A DNA stretch of 60,440 nt. Source: Hofstenia miamia. Taxonomy: Eukaryota > Xenacoelomorpha > Acoela > Hofsteniidae. The DNA is taken from positions 283,706 through 344,145 of the forward strand of contig CABFPE010000121.1 in assembly GCA_900660155.1 (NCBI GenBank), given 5' to 3'. How positions within the stretch are numbered: the stretch's first letter is position 1; each line of letters starts with the position of its first letter. The position numbers were made by a program, and so were the translations under genes. Below are positions 1-10,912 of this stretch, in pieces. The notes beneath the pieces were generated by a model, which saw only the letters and a list, made by a program, of their open reading frames with translations, was not told the origin of the DNA and ran no database searches.

Positions 1-382
1 TTTTCATTTAAAACAATTAATAAAATAAAAGATACAACGGTAAAGACGGCAGTTAAGAGTAGACAAAGTCTATTGAACATTCGCTACAGTGTCCTCAGTT
101 TATATACAAAAAGATTCAGTTTTACCTGCCTTTGTTTACAATAATCGATATTCAACATAGGGTAACATGTTTGCAATAATTTTCCCTCGTAAATTAAATT
201 TGAGCAAAACAAAAGCACCGACGAGGGGACACAAAACTAATAGCAACAAAACTAATCTCGAAAATGGAACGTCATGGTGACGTCAAAATACAATGGATTT
301 AGATCGAAATAAAAAGATATAAAAAGCACTAAATTCCCTGAGCGACTCTACAATATTTGCTAAATTTTTGCAGAAATTAACT
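1..382. other. AT-rich non-coding stretch
   Basis: No convincing reading frame, splice-bounded exon or repeat structure was seen here. The sequence leads into the inverted-repeat element that starts near 383. Confidence 0.4.
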
Positions 383-1395
383 GTCTTTTTTGGTTGGTAC
401 TTCTTGCCAACAATGATATACTTAGAAGCAACAAACACTTTCTTAAAATCAACAATGCAAATTTATTTAAAAAAATTTGTTTAAAATAGATGAGAAAGAG
501 ACATTATTTTAAATAAAAGTAAAAAGGACATAAAAATTAACTTTTATAATCCAAAGTATATTATTAAATAAAATTTGTATTAGCTTCATATGAAGATTTT
601 TAACTCTTGATTAATAAATAAATATTGTATTCAAAAACTGTGAATGTGGTTATAGGCCTACTGGGGAAGAATCCACACAAAAAAATTCTAATGCATCTAG
701 GCAGCCACCTCTTTTGTGATGTAAAAGAGCTGTTTATTATGCAACTTTTTGAAGATGGGTTCTTTGCAAATACTTAAACTACAGTATGGGCTATATACTA
801 CAAGCTATAAGTACAAAGATAAATGGAAAATCACTTACACTTAAACAGAAGGATGTGTTTATTTAAGGAGCAGTTATGTAACAATAGCAGAATGTGTTAT
901 TCTACAGATTATTAAATAACAGCATAAACCAATCAGTTGAAGCTCTACAAAAATAAGTTATTACTTGAAAGACATATAATAACAAAAATGATCCATCACA
1001 AATTCAATTACAATGGCATAAATAAAATTCACAAATGATCACCCTAATACTATTAATTTGCATACATATTTTAATCATTTCAGAAAAGTAACTAGATATT
1101 CAAGATATTTTTGTTACCTCAATAAAGCCTTCAAAGACTAAATCCACTTTGTAGGCTCATTGCTTAAGCTGATTAAATTATTATGTTAAGATTCAGAGTT
1201 TTTAATTATTATTAGCTATACTTACTATTTACTTTCCAACATTCACCAACTGCTAATTCTGATTGGCTATAATTTTTTTTGCAAATTGGGTTTCCTAGTT
1301 ACATATCTCAAGCAATTTGCATTATTAGTTTTAAGAAAGTGTTTGTTGGTTCTAAGTATATCATTTTTGGCAAAAAGTACCAACAGTCTTTTTCT
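383..1395. repeat. Inverted-repeat element, about 80-bp arms (383-462 and 1313-1395)
   Basis: The left arm reads GGTTGGTACTTCTTGCCAAC... and continues through ATGATATACTTAGAAGCAAC. The reverse complement of 1313-1395 gives the same run with a few mismatches, so the arms are inverted copies about 0.85 kb apart. The AT-rich interior shows no transposase. This looks like a non-autonomous DNA element or two MITE halves. Sequence just outside the left arm (350-382) and just after the right arm (1400-1414) matches the MITE at 24092-24272, so the two families are nested or share ends. Confidence 0.6.
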
Positions 1396-1414
1396 TGTGT
1401 GATGATGTCACTAC

Positions 1415-1679
1415 TGTAGAATCACTGGGTTGAATCTAGAGAGAGCTTTGCCAGAGGACTTAGTGTTAAAGCAAAAGGTCACTGAGGTGAACATATACTA
1501 GAGCATCAGTGATTCTAGTGAACAAGAGAACATGGTTAAACTATTTCTCTATTTACAGTTGCTTGGGTGTTTTATATACAATGCCTATTTACAATATTTA
1601 CAAATATGAAAACAACTAGTCAACATGAAAAGTGTGTGATCTTGCCAATAAATAACAACAACTAGCAACTGATGTTACA
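1415..1679 (-). repeat. LTR copy 1 of the TRIM-like element
   Basis: This is the LTR at the lower coordinate. It differs from copy 2 by scattered substitutions and small indels, so the insertion is not brand new. It would be the 3' LTR if the minus-strand orientation is right. Confidence 0.7.
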
Positions 1680-2017
1680 TGCCACCCCTAGGCCAGACCC
1701 TGTGATTTTTTGTTGTGTGCCCAATTGATGAGGATTTGGCCTAAATGTATCTATTTGATGGCTCTTCACTCAAACATGCAAAACTAACTAGTAGGCATGG
1801 GTAGCTCACTTTCAATGTGGTTCATTATGCAGAGAGGCATTGGATTTAACCTTTAAAACCAGGCCCATGTTCTGCATGATGCATTTCATACACCAATTGT
1901 GGTCAGCAATAACTGAGAACAACAAATAACAAAACCCTTTGGCACTGCAGCATTGACTTTCCTTCCAGACAAATTGGACAGCAGATAACAAGGAAATTCT
2001 TCATGACTTGACACCCA

Positions 2018-2283
2018 TGTAGAATCACTGGGTTGAATCTAGAGAGAACTTTGCCAGGAGACTTAGTGTTAAAGCAAAAGATCACTGAGGTGAACATATA
2101 CTAGAGCATCAGTGATTCTAGTGAACAAGAGAACATGGTTAAACTATTTCTCTATTTACAGATGCTTGGGTGTTTTATATACAATGATTATTTACAATAT
2201 TTACAAACATGAAAACCACTAGTCAACACAAAAAGTGTGTGATCTGGTAAATAAAATAACAACAACTACAGACTGATGTTACA
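2018..2283 (-). repeat. LTR copy 2 of the TRIM-like element
   Basis: This is the LTR at the higher coordinate, with the same TGTAGAATC start and GATGTTACA end as copy 1. It is followed directly by the second CTAC target copy at 2284-2287. Confidence 0.7.
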
Positions 2284-2407
2284 CTACCTTTATGATCAGA
2301 CAACTCCTAATTTCTAAGCAAAAAATTTCTGCGAATTCTAATAGTAGTGTGGAATTATCTCAACTAAAAGCCATTGTTTATGATTTTATTAGTTCAATGA
2401 ACTTAAT

Positions 2408-2563
2408 GGTTGGTACTTTTTTTCATTCAATAAAATCTCAAATCTTCCAAATTTCTCTAAGTAATTTTTATAAGGGAAATGTTTCCACTAAATAATATCT
2501 TTCGAAGGATTTGAGATACATTTGGAAAATTTGAGATTTTCAAGAATGGAAAAAAGCACCAAC
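2408..2563. repeat. Palindromic MITE-like element with arms of about 50 bp
   Basis: 2408-2461 reads GGTTGGTAC, a T-rich run, then AAATCTCAAATCTTCCAAAT. The reverse complement of about 2514-2563 repeats this with few changes. The GGTTGGTAC end is shared with the 383-1395 element, which suggests one family. Confidence 0.55.
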
Positions 2564-3636
2564 CGAACTTAACACTGCATGAAATAAATGTTTGCAATAT
2601 TGTTTGACAAGATTTCTCTAATGGACTTTAGTAATAAGATAGGCTTCCACCTTAACATATAAATTACACTATATCGTAAATCCAATTTGTAATTGAGTTG
2701 TATTTATTACTAGTGATGTTTTTTTTTTAAAAAACCGTTTGGTAATTGTTTATAATTTACCGTATTTTGAAACGATTGTTTGAATTTTTTCTAGACATTT
2801 TCATTTAAGTTATTATTTGACATGTTCTCAAAAATTCGTTGAAGAATTTGAGGAATGAAGATCGTTTGCCTAGGATATGAATAATTGATTTATTTAAAGG
2901 GCTTATGTCGAAATCCTTCAGATCCTTTTTATAAAAATCTCGTTTAAATTCACAACACTAACATGTAGTTTGTAATCGTTTCGGTTTTTAGCGACAATTT
3001 AACATAGCAAAAAATTCGATAATTTATGACATGCATATGATGATCTGATTTGCGAAATTTGCATAGTATGTTATGTAATGCTAAATTTATATACGCGGAA
3101 AGGGAATATAAAGTTTTTATTTTGTTCCTAGTATTCATGTTGCTTATAAATATATTGTAAGCAATATATTCTAACAGATAATCATAATAATCTGAAGATA
3201 TTGCTTGAAAAACATTCACTTTTTTCAATATATTTGCATGAATTTTTGATAATTTTCGCCATCCATAGTCTCATTGATACATTCATAATATTTTATTTTA
3301 AATCTCATCAAACCGCTGATTTCTAAATATCACTGTGACGTTTCGTGGGACCAATCCAAATAGAGAAATAACTACAGTAACTATCTAATACATTTCTCGC
3401 AATCATAGTTGGTATGTTTTAAACAGGATCTGTTTAAGACACGAGAAAATATAAATTCATATAGTACATAAGAGACAAAATTCCTCTTTTAAATAAATTC
3501 TATGAGCTGGACAGAGAGGCTTCCAACAAGTTTTACAGATTGAACGGCATGACTTCTTGCAGGACCAACATTTTGAAACCCGACTCACTGTCTAATCAAC
3601 TAAAGGATCTTGAGGAGGGTCAATCAATCAATATTT
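2564..3636. other. AT-rich non-coding stretch
   Basis: The open frames here (for example 2950-3228 on the minus strand) have low-complexity AT-rich composition and no recognisable domain. Nothing else was seen. Confidence 0.35.
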
Positions 3637-4665
3637 CTAGGCTGATTCTTTGTAATTTGAAGGTAAATTTTTATTCATTGCATAAAAGTTATTTGCATAT
3701 GATCTTGCTAGAAGGATAGTAAGATTTTTTATAAACTGTTTGTGCTGTACTTGATTGTTATCAGCTTTGTACAATAAAAAGGAATTATTCACCTCAAAGA
3801 ATAGCAATAATGGCCATCTGCGAGTCTTTCTCCTAGATGTAAATTCTTCAATATTTTCATCCATCATATAAACTCCGCCTTTGCCCTTGTTTTAGTCCAA
3901 TATTATTTGTGGAATGAGTTGAGGCTCTTGACTAATGTTACTTCATGAATGTGATGAACTCAACAACACCACAACTCTTTCATTTGCAAGCGTAACTTAC
4001 AAGCTGTATTTTGTTGGAGTGGTCATAAAAAATTTGCTGGAAAACAGTTCACGCCTTTTATTTCTATTTGTATTGCAGACCACATCAGACAATATACCAT
4101 CTGACAAAAAAAGCAAAAAACTTTCAAGTTCATCTTGTGGATGAGCAATATTTCCATGTTCTTGAGAAAGAATATTACTTGATCTTGGTCGGCCGGGGGT
4201 GAAGGGAATGTCGCAATATTTGATACCAGAAGGAGAAATATATTCATTTAAACTACCTGTAGCAGTGGCACTGGTGTCGTCTGAAGATGAGGAGTCTGAG
4301 CTATCCTTTTACTGTTCTTCAACATCCTGTTGAATTTCCCTTGTTTCATCGTTATCTTCAATGATTGGATCCTCATTTGAGTCAGCATCTACAGATATTG
4401 CTATAAAGAACTGAGTGGCAGTCAAAAACACTGTCGCTTTGGTCTGCTTGCCATGGTTACAAATTGTAGAACATGTACGTTAACTAAATAATGACTCACA
4501 TCTAAAAACACAAAGGACATATATATTGAAATTGTAGAAATTTACTAATCAACCAATGGGATCGATGTTTGCATGGAGGCACATGCTAATCAAGTCAACC
4601 AAAACCAAAATCACAATCAATTAACCAGAAGTTTCTACAAATTGTAGAGCATGTACTGGTAAGGG
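3637..4665 (-). mobile_element. piggyBac-like transposon relic with terminal TTAA
   Basis: Read on the minus strand from about 4400, one frame gives an acidic N-terminal region (SNEDPIIEDNDET), then ISPSGIKYCDIPFTPGRP, then LFLSDGILSDVVCNTN. After an apparent internal deletion it gives VVVLLSSSHS and finally NKGKGGVYMMDEN with RRKTRRWPLLLFFEV (3637-3867). This order matches the piggyBac/PGBD transposase family, including the NK-x-KGGVD-x-xDE and RKTRRWP motifs near its C-terminus. Stops at three points, Val for the Asp of KGGVD, and loss of the central catalytic part show it is dead. The 5' end appears to be 4665, where CCCTTACCAGTACATGC (minus strand) abuts TTAA (4666-4669), the target sequence of this superfamily. 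No matching 3' end was found. Confidence 0.65.
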
Positions 4666-4669
4666 TTAA

Positions 4670-5285
4670 TCCAAATAAATACCACTGGCTACAATAAGTA
4701 CGAACTTAGAGTCAATTCTATCGTACAACTCTATTCAAGCCGCATATACAGTCTGTTCTCTTTCTTAATTGGCGTCTTCTACAAATTTAATCATTTTCAA
4801 CACAACTACAATAGCGTAATTGTGGCATTTTTAAGAATTTTTATATCTTAATATATATTTAGCCACCAAATGGTTCATCTCTTGAAATCTTATGCATTAA
4901 CCAATGAGTTGTACTAATGTTTTAGTATTTATTATTTCAACCCAGTGTTCATTTTTATCACATTTTTGAATTAAATTTAAACAATGATTATCCCTCAGAG
5001 TCTTTCCTATATTGAGTGTAACAGACGTGTCGTTAATGGTTTTACATGTTCAATATTCTTTTTCCGTTTTTGTTCTAATTTTCATTAAATCGCAATCCTA
5101 ATAAGGACACTTCATTCAGACATTGGTGGACTCTCTAGTAGGCTATCTAACTATTGAGGTCTGAAATTCCACGGGTACAGCGATTCTACCAATACAATTC
5201 ATAACACTTGGCATAACAGACAAACGAAAGCCTATTAGATTTTTTATTTACTTTGGTATTTTAATATTTTTCATACGATTAATAA
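4670..5285. other. Non-coding stretch between transposon relics
   Basis: No gene or element was recognised. Part of it may be the 3' tail of the minus-strand LINE that begins at 6143, but no polyA or tandem tail is clear. Confidence 0.3.
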
Positions 5286-6143
5286 CTAATCACGCCGATC
5301 TTCTAAAAAGCTACAGCAATTTATTCCATTTATCCACATGGGTTTTGCTCTCCCAATCAGAAAATTTTGGGTTTTGCTTTGATATTGTTGCAAAAACTTG
5401 TGTAAAACGAAGAGGGCAAAGAGTGAGGAATTAGCTTTGCGAAGACGTAAGGACACATGATCAGACCAATTTAAGTTATCAGCAAATTGAACTCCAAGGT
5501 GAGTATGGTGAGGGGAAAAGTTCACAGGAAGAGGATCAGAAGGGAGAGATACAGAAAAGGAAATACCACATGTCTTGGTTGGGCTAAACTCAAGATGGTT
5601 AACAGAAGACGAAGTAGACAAAAGCGCAAGATCAGAGGCAATATTGGAAGCAAAAGAACTACCAAAGTTGAAAATCGCAGTGTCATCAACGTATAGTAGA
5701 CAAGATGAGTTGAGGACAGATTGAGGAAGGTCGTTGATAGCAACAAGGAACAAGAGAACAGCAAACACGGAACCTTGAGAAGCACCACTAGAGACAAGAG
5801 CAGGGGAAGAAATAGACGAGTTGATTTTGATACACTGACGACGATTGGACAGGTAAGACTGAAAGAGTTCGTTGAAATCAGTATCAAAGCCAAATAAACT
5901 TAATTTGTCAAGAAGGATAGAATGAGGGAGCCGATCAAAAGCTTTAGAAATGTCAAGAAAGATAATGTAACCAGGATCATTACGATCAGAGTGGAAGTAA
6001 CAGTTTTCAATCAAAGTGAGCAAGTTAGTGTTGGTAGAACGACCCGGAAGGTTACCATGCTGATAAGCGGAGTTGAGGTGACGAATTTTGGGGAACACAT
6101 AACGAAAGACAAGACGCTCAAAGATGATTGACAGTCTTAACAT
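5286..6143 (-). mobile_element. 5'-truncated LINE, reverse transcriptase fragment (copy A)
   Basis: A 285-codon frame encodes the finger-palm part of a non-LTR retrotransposon reverse transcriptase. Visible motifs are LPGRSTNTNLLTLIEN, IIFLDISKAFDRLPH (the first catalytic Asp block), SSGASQGSVFAVLLFLVAIND, and LLYVDDTAIFN (the YxDD block). A further block, HTHLGVQFADNLNWSDHV, is typical of LINE thumb regions. The endonuclease and the N-terminal RT part are absent, as expected from 5' truncation on insertion. After KANSSLFAL the frame loses similarity, so the end is frameshifted. Sequence 5421-5570 is very similar to 18400-18540 (copy B). The clade cannot be fixed by eye. Confidence 0.85.
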
Positions 6144-7282
6144 GAAAATGTTTACTAACTAAATCAACATTCAATACAGGTACCCTACACGAATATGAGA
6201 GTTTAAATTTCCAGATTTTTCTTTACTGTTAGTATTTAGTTTTTTATTTTAACACGAGTGAGACAGAATTTTTTATCACTTTTTCATACCACTATTTTTT
6301 TAATTTGATATGTTTTTAAAACAATTTCCTTGAATATGTCTCAATTTTTGGCAATACTACAATTAATCTTATTAGAACTAATTGAATCGTAATAAATGGC
6401 ATGGATTAACTCCTCCTCCTCCTCATGATTCAACGTAACTTTCGATTTCATTTCATTAATTTCAGCTTTTCTTTGTTGCATGCAATTGAAGAAATCAACT
6501 GTGTGCAAGCCTTTGATAAATTGATTTATTTAAGTAGCACCATCAATTGCATACAAAACAACGAGTTCTACCGTTCGCAACTTACTTTATTAAAATGTTT
6601 TATATAACCATGCTACATGATAGAATGCATCTGTTAAAACTTTATGCATCAGCTGATCAGTAAATGCATTGCTAGCATGGAGCTTTTCTCATTAACCCGT
6701 TGGCTGCCATATGCGACTCAAGGCGAACAATAACATTTTGATCTCGATTTAGTCTAAGGGACATACTAAAATCCCCTTGCACGGAGTCTTTGACAAAATC
6801 CTTAACAGTTACCACAGAATTTCTTAATAGTCGTTTTTATCAATTAACACTAAATATAGGTTTGATATTAATATTATCAGTCTGCATACTCATCTTGCAT
6901 AAATAAGCTGTGGCAGTCAAAGGGTTAATGCAATCATTAAACCTATTTTTTTTTAACCTTTTTAGACATTTTTCCAGAAATTGAACTTTTGTCATTTTCA
7001 TCGGTTGATGATATAAATCAGATTCGTGTTGTTTTGGGCATGTACATCTTAGCATCAATTCTATGGATATTAATACATAGCAAATTTTTATTTCAAAAAA
7101 CACTACAAAATTTAACATATGTCAGCATAAACACAAAAACAATTGTCTAATTCTGACATTGAAAATTTCTCGATGATTTAATCTTCTCTCTATTGCATTT
7201 GACAGTAGTGAGTCTTTCACAGCTAAATGATATGCAAATTGAAGCGAATTATCACAATGCTGCTATTATGAAATTCGGAAGC
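6144..7282. other. Non-coding stretch
   Basis: Only short unconvincing frames occur. A (TCC)n-like run lies near 6410-6424. No repeat pair or motif was recognised. Confidence 0.3.
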
Positions 7283-7869
7283 CCGTATTTTCCGTATTAT
7301 AAGGCACATCGAATTATTAGACACAGTAGAAGAGTTGGAACTGGCCCAGCCTAGAGTAATTATAAAGACCGGCCTAAACTGGCCTAATTTTTAGCCAAAA
7401 ATATTAAAATTGGTGAAGAATAATAAATTAATTTTGTAGAAAAAGTTTAAAAAACATTTTGAAAAAAAGAACAAAAATATCAGGTTGTAAAGCTGTTTTT
7501 CCGTAACGGGGTGTGTGCGAGTGTGTGCGTGTATGTAAACTTTATTACATGTAGATTGAGTTGGACCGACATTAATAATTCAGTCTTTCACGAATCATTT
7601 CATAGAAGCGGTCACTTTTAGATAGTGCTACCGTTGAATCATTATAACATTTTTTGAATATACTATTCGGCGCCGTTTTCAATGTTCTTTTTATAAGCTA
7701 ATATGAGAATGCAAACATTTTCGCTGGCCAGAACCGTCCGGGCAGCCTAAGTCATTCACCGGCCACAGGCCGGGCCTAAATATTTCCAGCCGGTTCCAAC
7801 TATGCGTAGTATCAGTAAATGGAAATATATTCATATATTAGCCGCACCTGATTATAAAGCGGATGGAGC
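7283..7869. repeat. Nested MITE-type repeats with inverted ends
   Basis: Outer ends: CCGTATTTTCCGTATTATAA near 7289 and, at 7834-7869, ATATTAGCCGCACCTGATTA, which in reverse complement gives a similar TAATCAGGTGCGGC motif. Inside them, GTTGGAACTGGCCCAGCC (about 7335) faces CCAGCCGGTTCCAAC (7786-7800), an inverted pair resembling hAT-type ends. The inner element therefore appears inserted in the outer one. No transposase frame is present, and a clean target duplication was not found for either. Confidence 0.45.
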
Positions 7870-8582
7870 GAAACAAAATAATCGGATAGGGCAAACTTTA
7901 TTCTAGTCCTTAACAATAGCTGTCAAACTTTCACAAAAAATAATTTTCCAATAAATTGGTACACAGAGGCATTAAGCGCTTTTCATACAGAGGGCTCATT
8001 GCCGTTTTTTTTCAAATATAGAGATTTTATGTACACCTTATATTCCGAAAAATTCAGTTGACAGATTGCTTGCAAATGTGAGCCACTCCGTCCTCGCTGC
8101 CGTAAAATTTGACTTGTTTTTTTTGTTGTGTATGCCTTCAGCGGCTAAATAAAGTCATTGATTATTATTATTGTTATTATTTATTTAAATATAAGGCTTT
8201 GTCTATTCCATGATCCAAGGATTCTTTCAATTAATGCAGATTAGAGCGCTTGTATTGCAAGGAAACAAAAAACAGCAAGTCATTTGTTCCAAATAGATTT
8301 AGTAGATTGATTAATGCTCATTTAATTATTGGAAATATTGGAAAGCTAGTGAAATATTCCGCTAGATATATATATATATAAAAAATTTGTGGGAATAATA
8401 TTTACAATATACTACACTAAAATTTATTGATTTTTAAATTTTCATGCACTTAAAATATATTTAATATGCTCATATTACTTTGTTTGTTCAATAATTGATA
8501 TTTGTTTTGGTTCTTAATTATTAAAGCTTCTGCAATCTTTGTGTTGGGTGTTCTAATTATTATATTCAAATTGTTCTTTGTA
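7870..8582. other. Non-coding stretch
   Basis: Contains (ATT)n near 8161-8180 and a short (TA)n near 8366-8380. No gene or defined element was seen. Confidence 0.3.
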
Positions 8583-9720
8583 TCATGATGTTGATATTTC
8601 TGACACCTGATGACCTGATAGATGTTCATTGATCCTAGTTACAAAATGATGCTTCGTTTTCCCGATGTAGGAAATACGGCATTCTTTACAATTGTATTTA
8701 TAGACAATTGAGGAAACTAGCATTTTTTTCAGTAGGATCTTTGTTCTTAAAAATGTCTGACGTCTTCTTTTATGGCAAAATTGGTGTTAACTTAGTTAAT
8801 TTTAATCATGTGTTAATGATCATAATCCGTGCTTTTAAGAGATTTTGATGGTCCCCAATATATAATAATTTCTAACATATTGGTATTTTATCTACATCAT
8901 TTGCCTGGTTACATTCAATAGACTTTGAGGTGAGAGCTTGGGCAACAATATTGTTAATCAATTTTTTTTGGATAGCCGTTCTTTTCAAATATTTCATGTA
9001 ATTCAGTTATGGATTTAATCATGTTATAATATTTTGAAGAAATTTTAATAATTCCATTTAATAGGCACTTAATTGTGTATATCTTGTACTTTGGGTCACA
9101 AAAAGATTGATAAGGAATGTATAACGTAGTATTTGATGGCTTGCGATACATATTTGTTTCATAGTGGTGTTGGTTCAACGTTATTGTTACACCTAGAAAA
9201 TTTAGATTGCAATTTCGTTCTTCTGTTAGCTGTTTTTCAGGTAGGCATCCATTTAAAAAGTGCATACAATTTTCTACATTTTCTTTATCTTCAAACAGCA
9301 AATAAGTCATCAACGTATATGTAATATACCAGTGGTTTATTAATCTTTAGTGTTTTAATTTCTTTTTGAATTATATCAATGGCAAAGGCGATCCCATTCC
9401 CATACCGTCAATTTGTTCATAGATAGTTCCATTAAAAATATATTTTATATATAAACATGCTATCTTTAACAATTTCCTTAAGGTAGTATGGGATATGGAA
9501 ATTTCATGTTCTGGTATTAAATTCAAGATGTGATCAATGGTTTTCTTCACAGGAATATTTGTAAAAAGTGATTTTACATCAAAACTTACCATGTATTTAC
9601 TTATATCACGTATGCTTTCAAAATCATTCTCTAGCTTATTGAGAAAATCCAAAGTATCTACTAAATCGTAGTTTGATGGAATGTGCTTATTCATTAACTT
9701 ATCTAACCATTTTGAAAGTT
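8583..9720 (-). mobile_element. Penelope-like retroelement relic: reverse transcriptase plus GIY-YIG
   Basis: On the minus strand, 9694-9371 encodes MNKHIPSNYDLVDTLDFLNK, then MVSFDVKSLFTNIPV (RT block with the first catalytic Asp) and YEQIDGMGMGSPLPLI, the Penelope counterpart of the QG block. 9313-8954 continues with NFLGVTITL, ETNMYRKPSNTTLYIPY and HEIFEKNGYPKKI, typical of the RT thumb of these elements. The Y-x-DD block falls at the broken junction (MMTYLLFED). Near 8720-8585 a frame reads NCKECRISYIGKTKHHF and RINEHLSGHQ, the core of a GIY-YIG endonuclease of the Penelope type. Frames shift several times, so the copy is dead. It ends at a (TA)n tract (9721-9744). Confidence 0.75.
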
Positions 9721-9744
9721 TATATATATATATATATATATATA
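9721..9744. repeat. (TA)n microsatellite
   Basis: An almost pure TA run bordering the Penelope-like relic. Confidence 0.9.
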
Positions 9745-9984
9745 CGCATTTCTTGGTACAAAATTGACCAAATTACACTTGCAACAGTGTGCAGCAAATT
9801 TCAACTTTTGAAAATTACTGTTTTGTCAAATTATAGTAAACTTGAATACACTGATTTCAAATCTGATATTCATTTTTCTCGGTCAGTCGTAGTTTTTTGA
9901 TTAAAATCGGTTTCTGTTTACTGTTAGGAGCCGTAAATGATAATGCAATCAAATTCAGTTGCAATATAAGATATTTTCACTACC

Positions 9985-10610
9985 TTTCTTCGTGTGTCTT
10001 TGAAGATTCTCTGATTATACGCCATCATAGCCATAATCCACTTCCCCTTATAGCGTTACATCACGGCAATACACTTGTGGAATTTCTATTTGTGCTCTTC
10101 ACTAATGTCACCAAGATTATAAAAAGATCATTGAGGCCATGATCTTGTACTCATTGAAAATCTCATCAATCATTGCTGTTTGCTACGGGTTTCTGTGCCA
10201 AGCAATGAAACCCTTGTCAACATTTCAAAAGTATTCCTGAGATGTTTTCGCATAATCATTTGTGTGATTAGGGAATTCACTATTCAGGATTAACACTGCG
10301 AATATGTGGTTCAATAAAGATATCTTCATTAACTTTTGTCCTGGAAAGCTTAGGAAAGTTCTCCTGTTAATCCGTCATTAGAGGATTATAATTATCCTTA
10401 TCTACAGCATTAACAGATTGTTTAAAGGAGCCCAATTTTAAAGATAGTGACTTTTTCTGAAGGAACAAGTGATTAATAAAATGTTTTTTACTCCTGATAT
10501 TAATGTTCCTGTTTGAGACAATTTTTTCGGATATACCGCTGGTGACGGTCTATGCTGTCCCACTCATATAAGAAGGCACAGTATTTTGGGTATTTTTGCT
10601 GCAGTCAGTT
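9985..10610 (-). pseudogene. Relic of a multicopy metazoan family with an EHGEkFHQ-type motif
   Basis: Reading the minus strand from 10610 gives, across several frameshifts and stops, KYPKYCAFLYEWDSIDRHQR, then SEKVTIFK...GSFKQSVNAVDKD, then FPKLSRTKVNEDIFIEPHIR, EYKIMASM, NLGDISEEHK-KFHKCIAVM and RYKGKWIMAMM. From memory, this order of blocks matches a large family of uncharacterised, repeated metazoan proteins whose members read roughly KYPCFLCLWDSR, PPLHIKLGLMKQFVKAL, FPKLSEAKIKEGIFVGPQIR, SLKIH, NLG-VSDEHGERFHQDI and RYQGKW. Their abundance suggests a transposon origin, but the function is not known to me. The window copy has many in-frame stops and is not expressed as protein. The family match is a by-eye call. 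Confidence 0.5.
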
Positions 10611-10912
10611 ATTGATTTAATATAACTCCACAGGCTATTGTAATGGAAATAATTCTCTCTGAAGCAGTGCAGCAATGCAGTTTTACATATTTCCATCGAT
10701 GTAACTAAAAATATTCAGAAAATCTGTCAATAATAACTAAAACGAATGTGATTTTTTAAAATCAAATTAAAAATTCAATGTAGAGTATATCCATGCAGCT
10801 ATTTTAAAAAATGCTTGTTGCACTGTATAATTCATTTTTATTAAAATTAAAATATAATTCTCATGTTATAAATTTGAAATTTTTTACAAACAAAGGTCAG
10901 AGATTGAAATAA

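Larger units (their letters stand above)
1415..2283 (-). mobile_element. TRIM-like miniature LTR retroelement, 869 bp
   Basis: Two direct repeats of 265 and 266 bp (1415-1679 and 2018-2283) are nearly identical. Both begin TGTAGAATC and end GATGTTACA, giving the TG...CA termini of LTRs. They enclose only 338 bp with no credible coding sequence, and the unit is flanked by the 4-bp duplication CTAC (1411-1414 and 2284-2287). The flanks rejoin as ATGATGTCACTAC-CTTT, which is uninterrupted in the related MITE near 24146-24158, so a paralogous empty site exists. Reading the minus strand puts TGGGTGTCAAGTCATG just inside one LTR (possible primer site) and AGGGGTGG next to the other (possible polypurine tract); this orientation is an inference. 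Confidence 0.75.
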
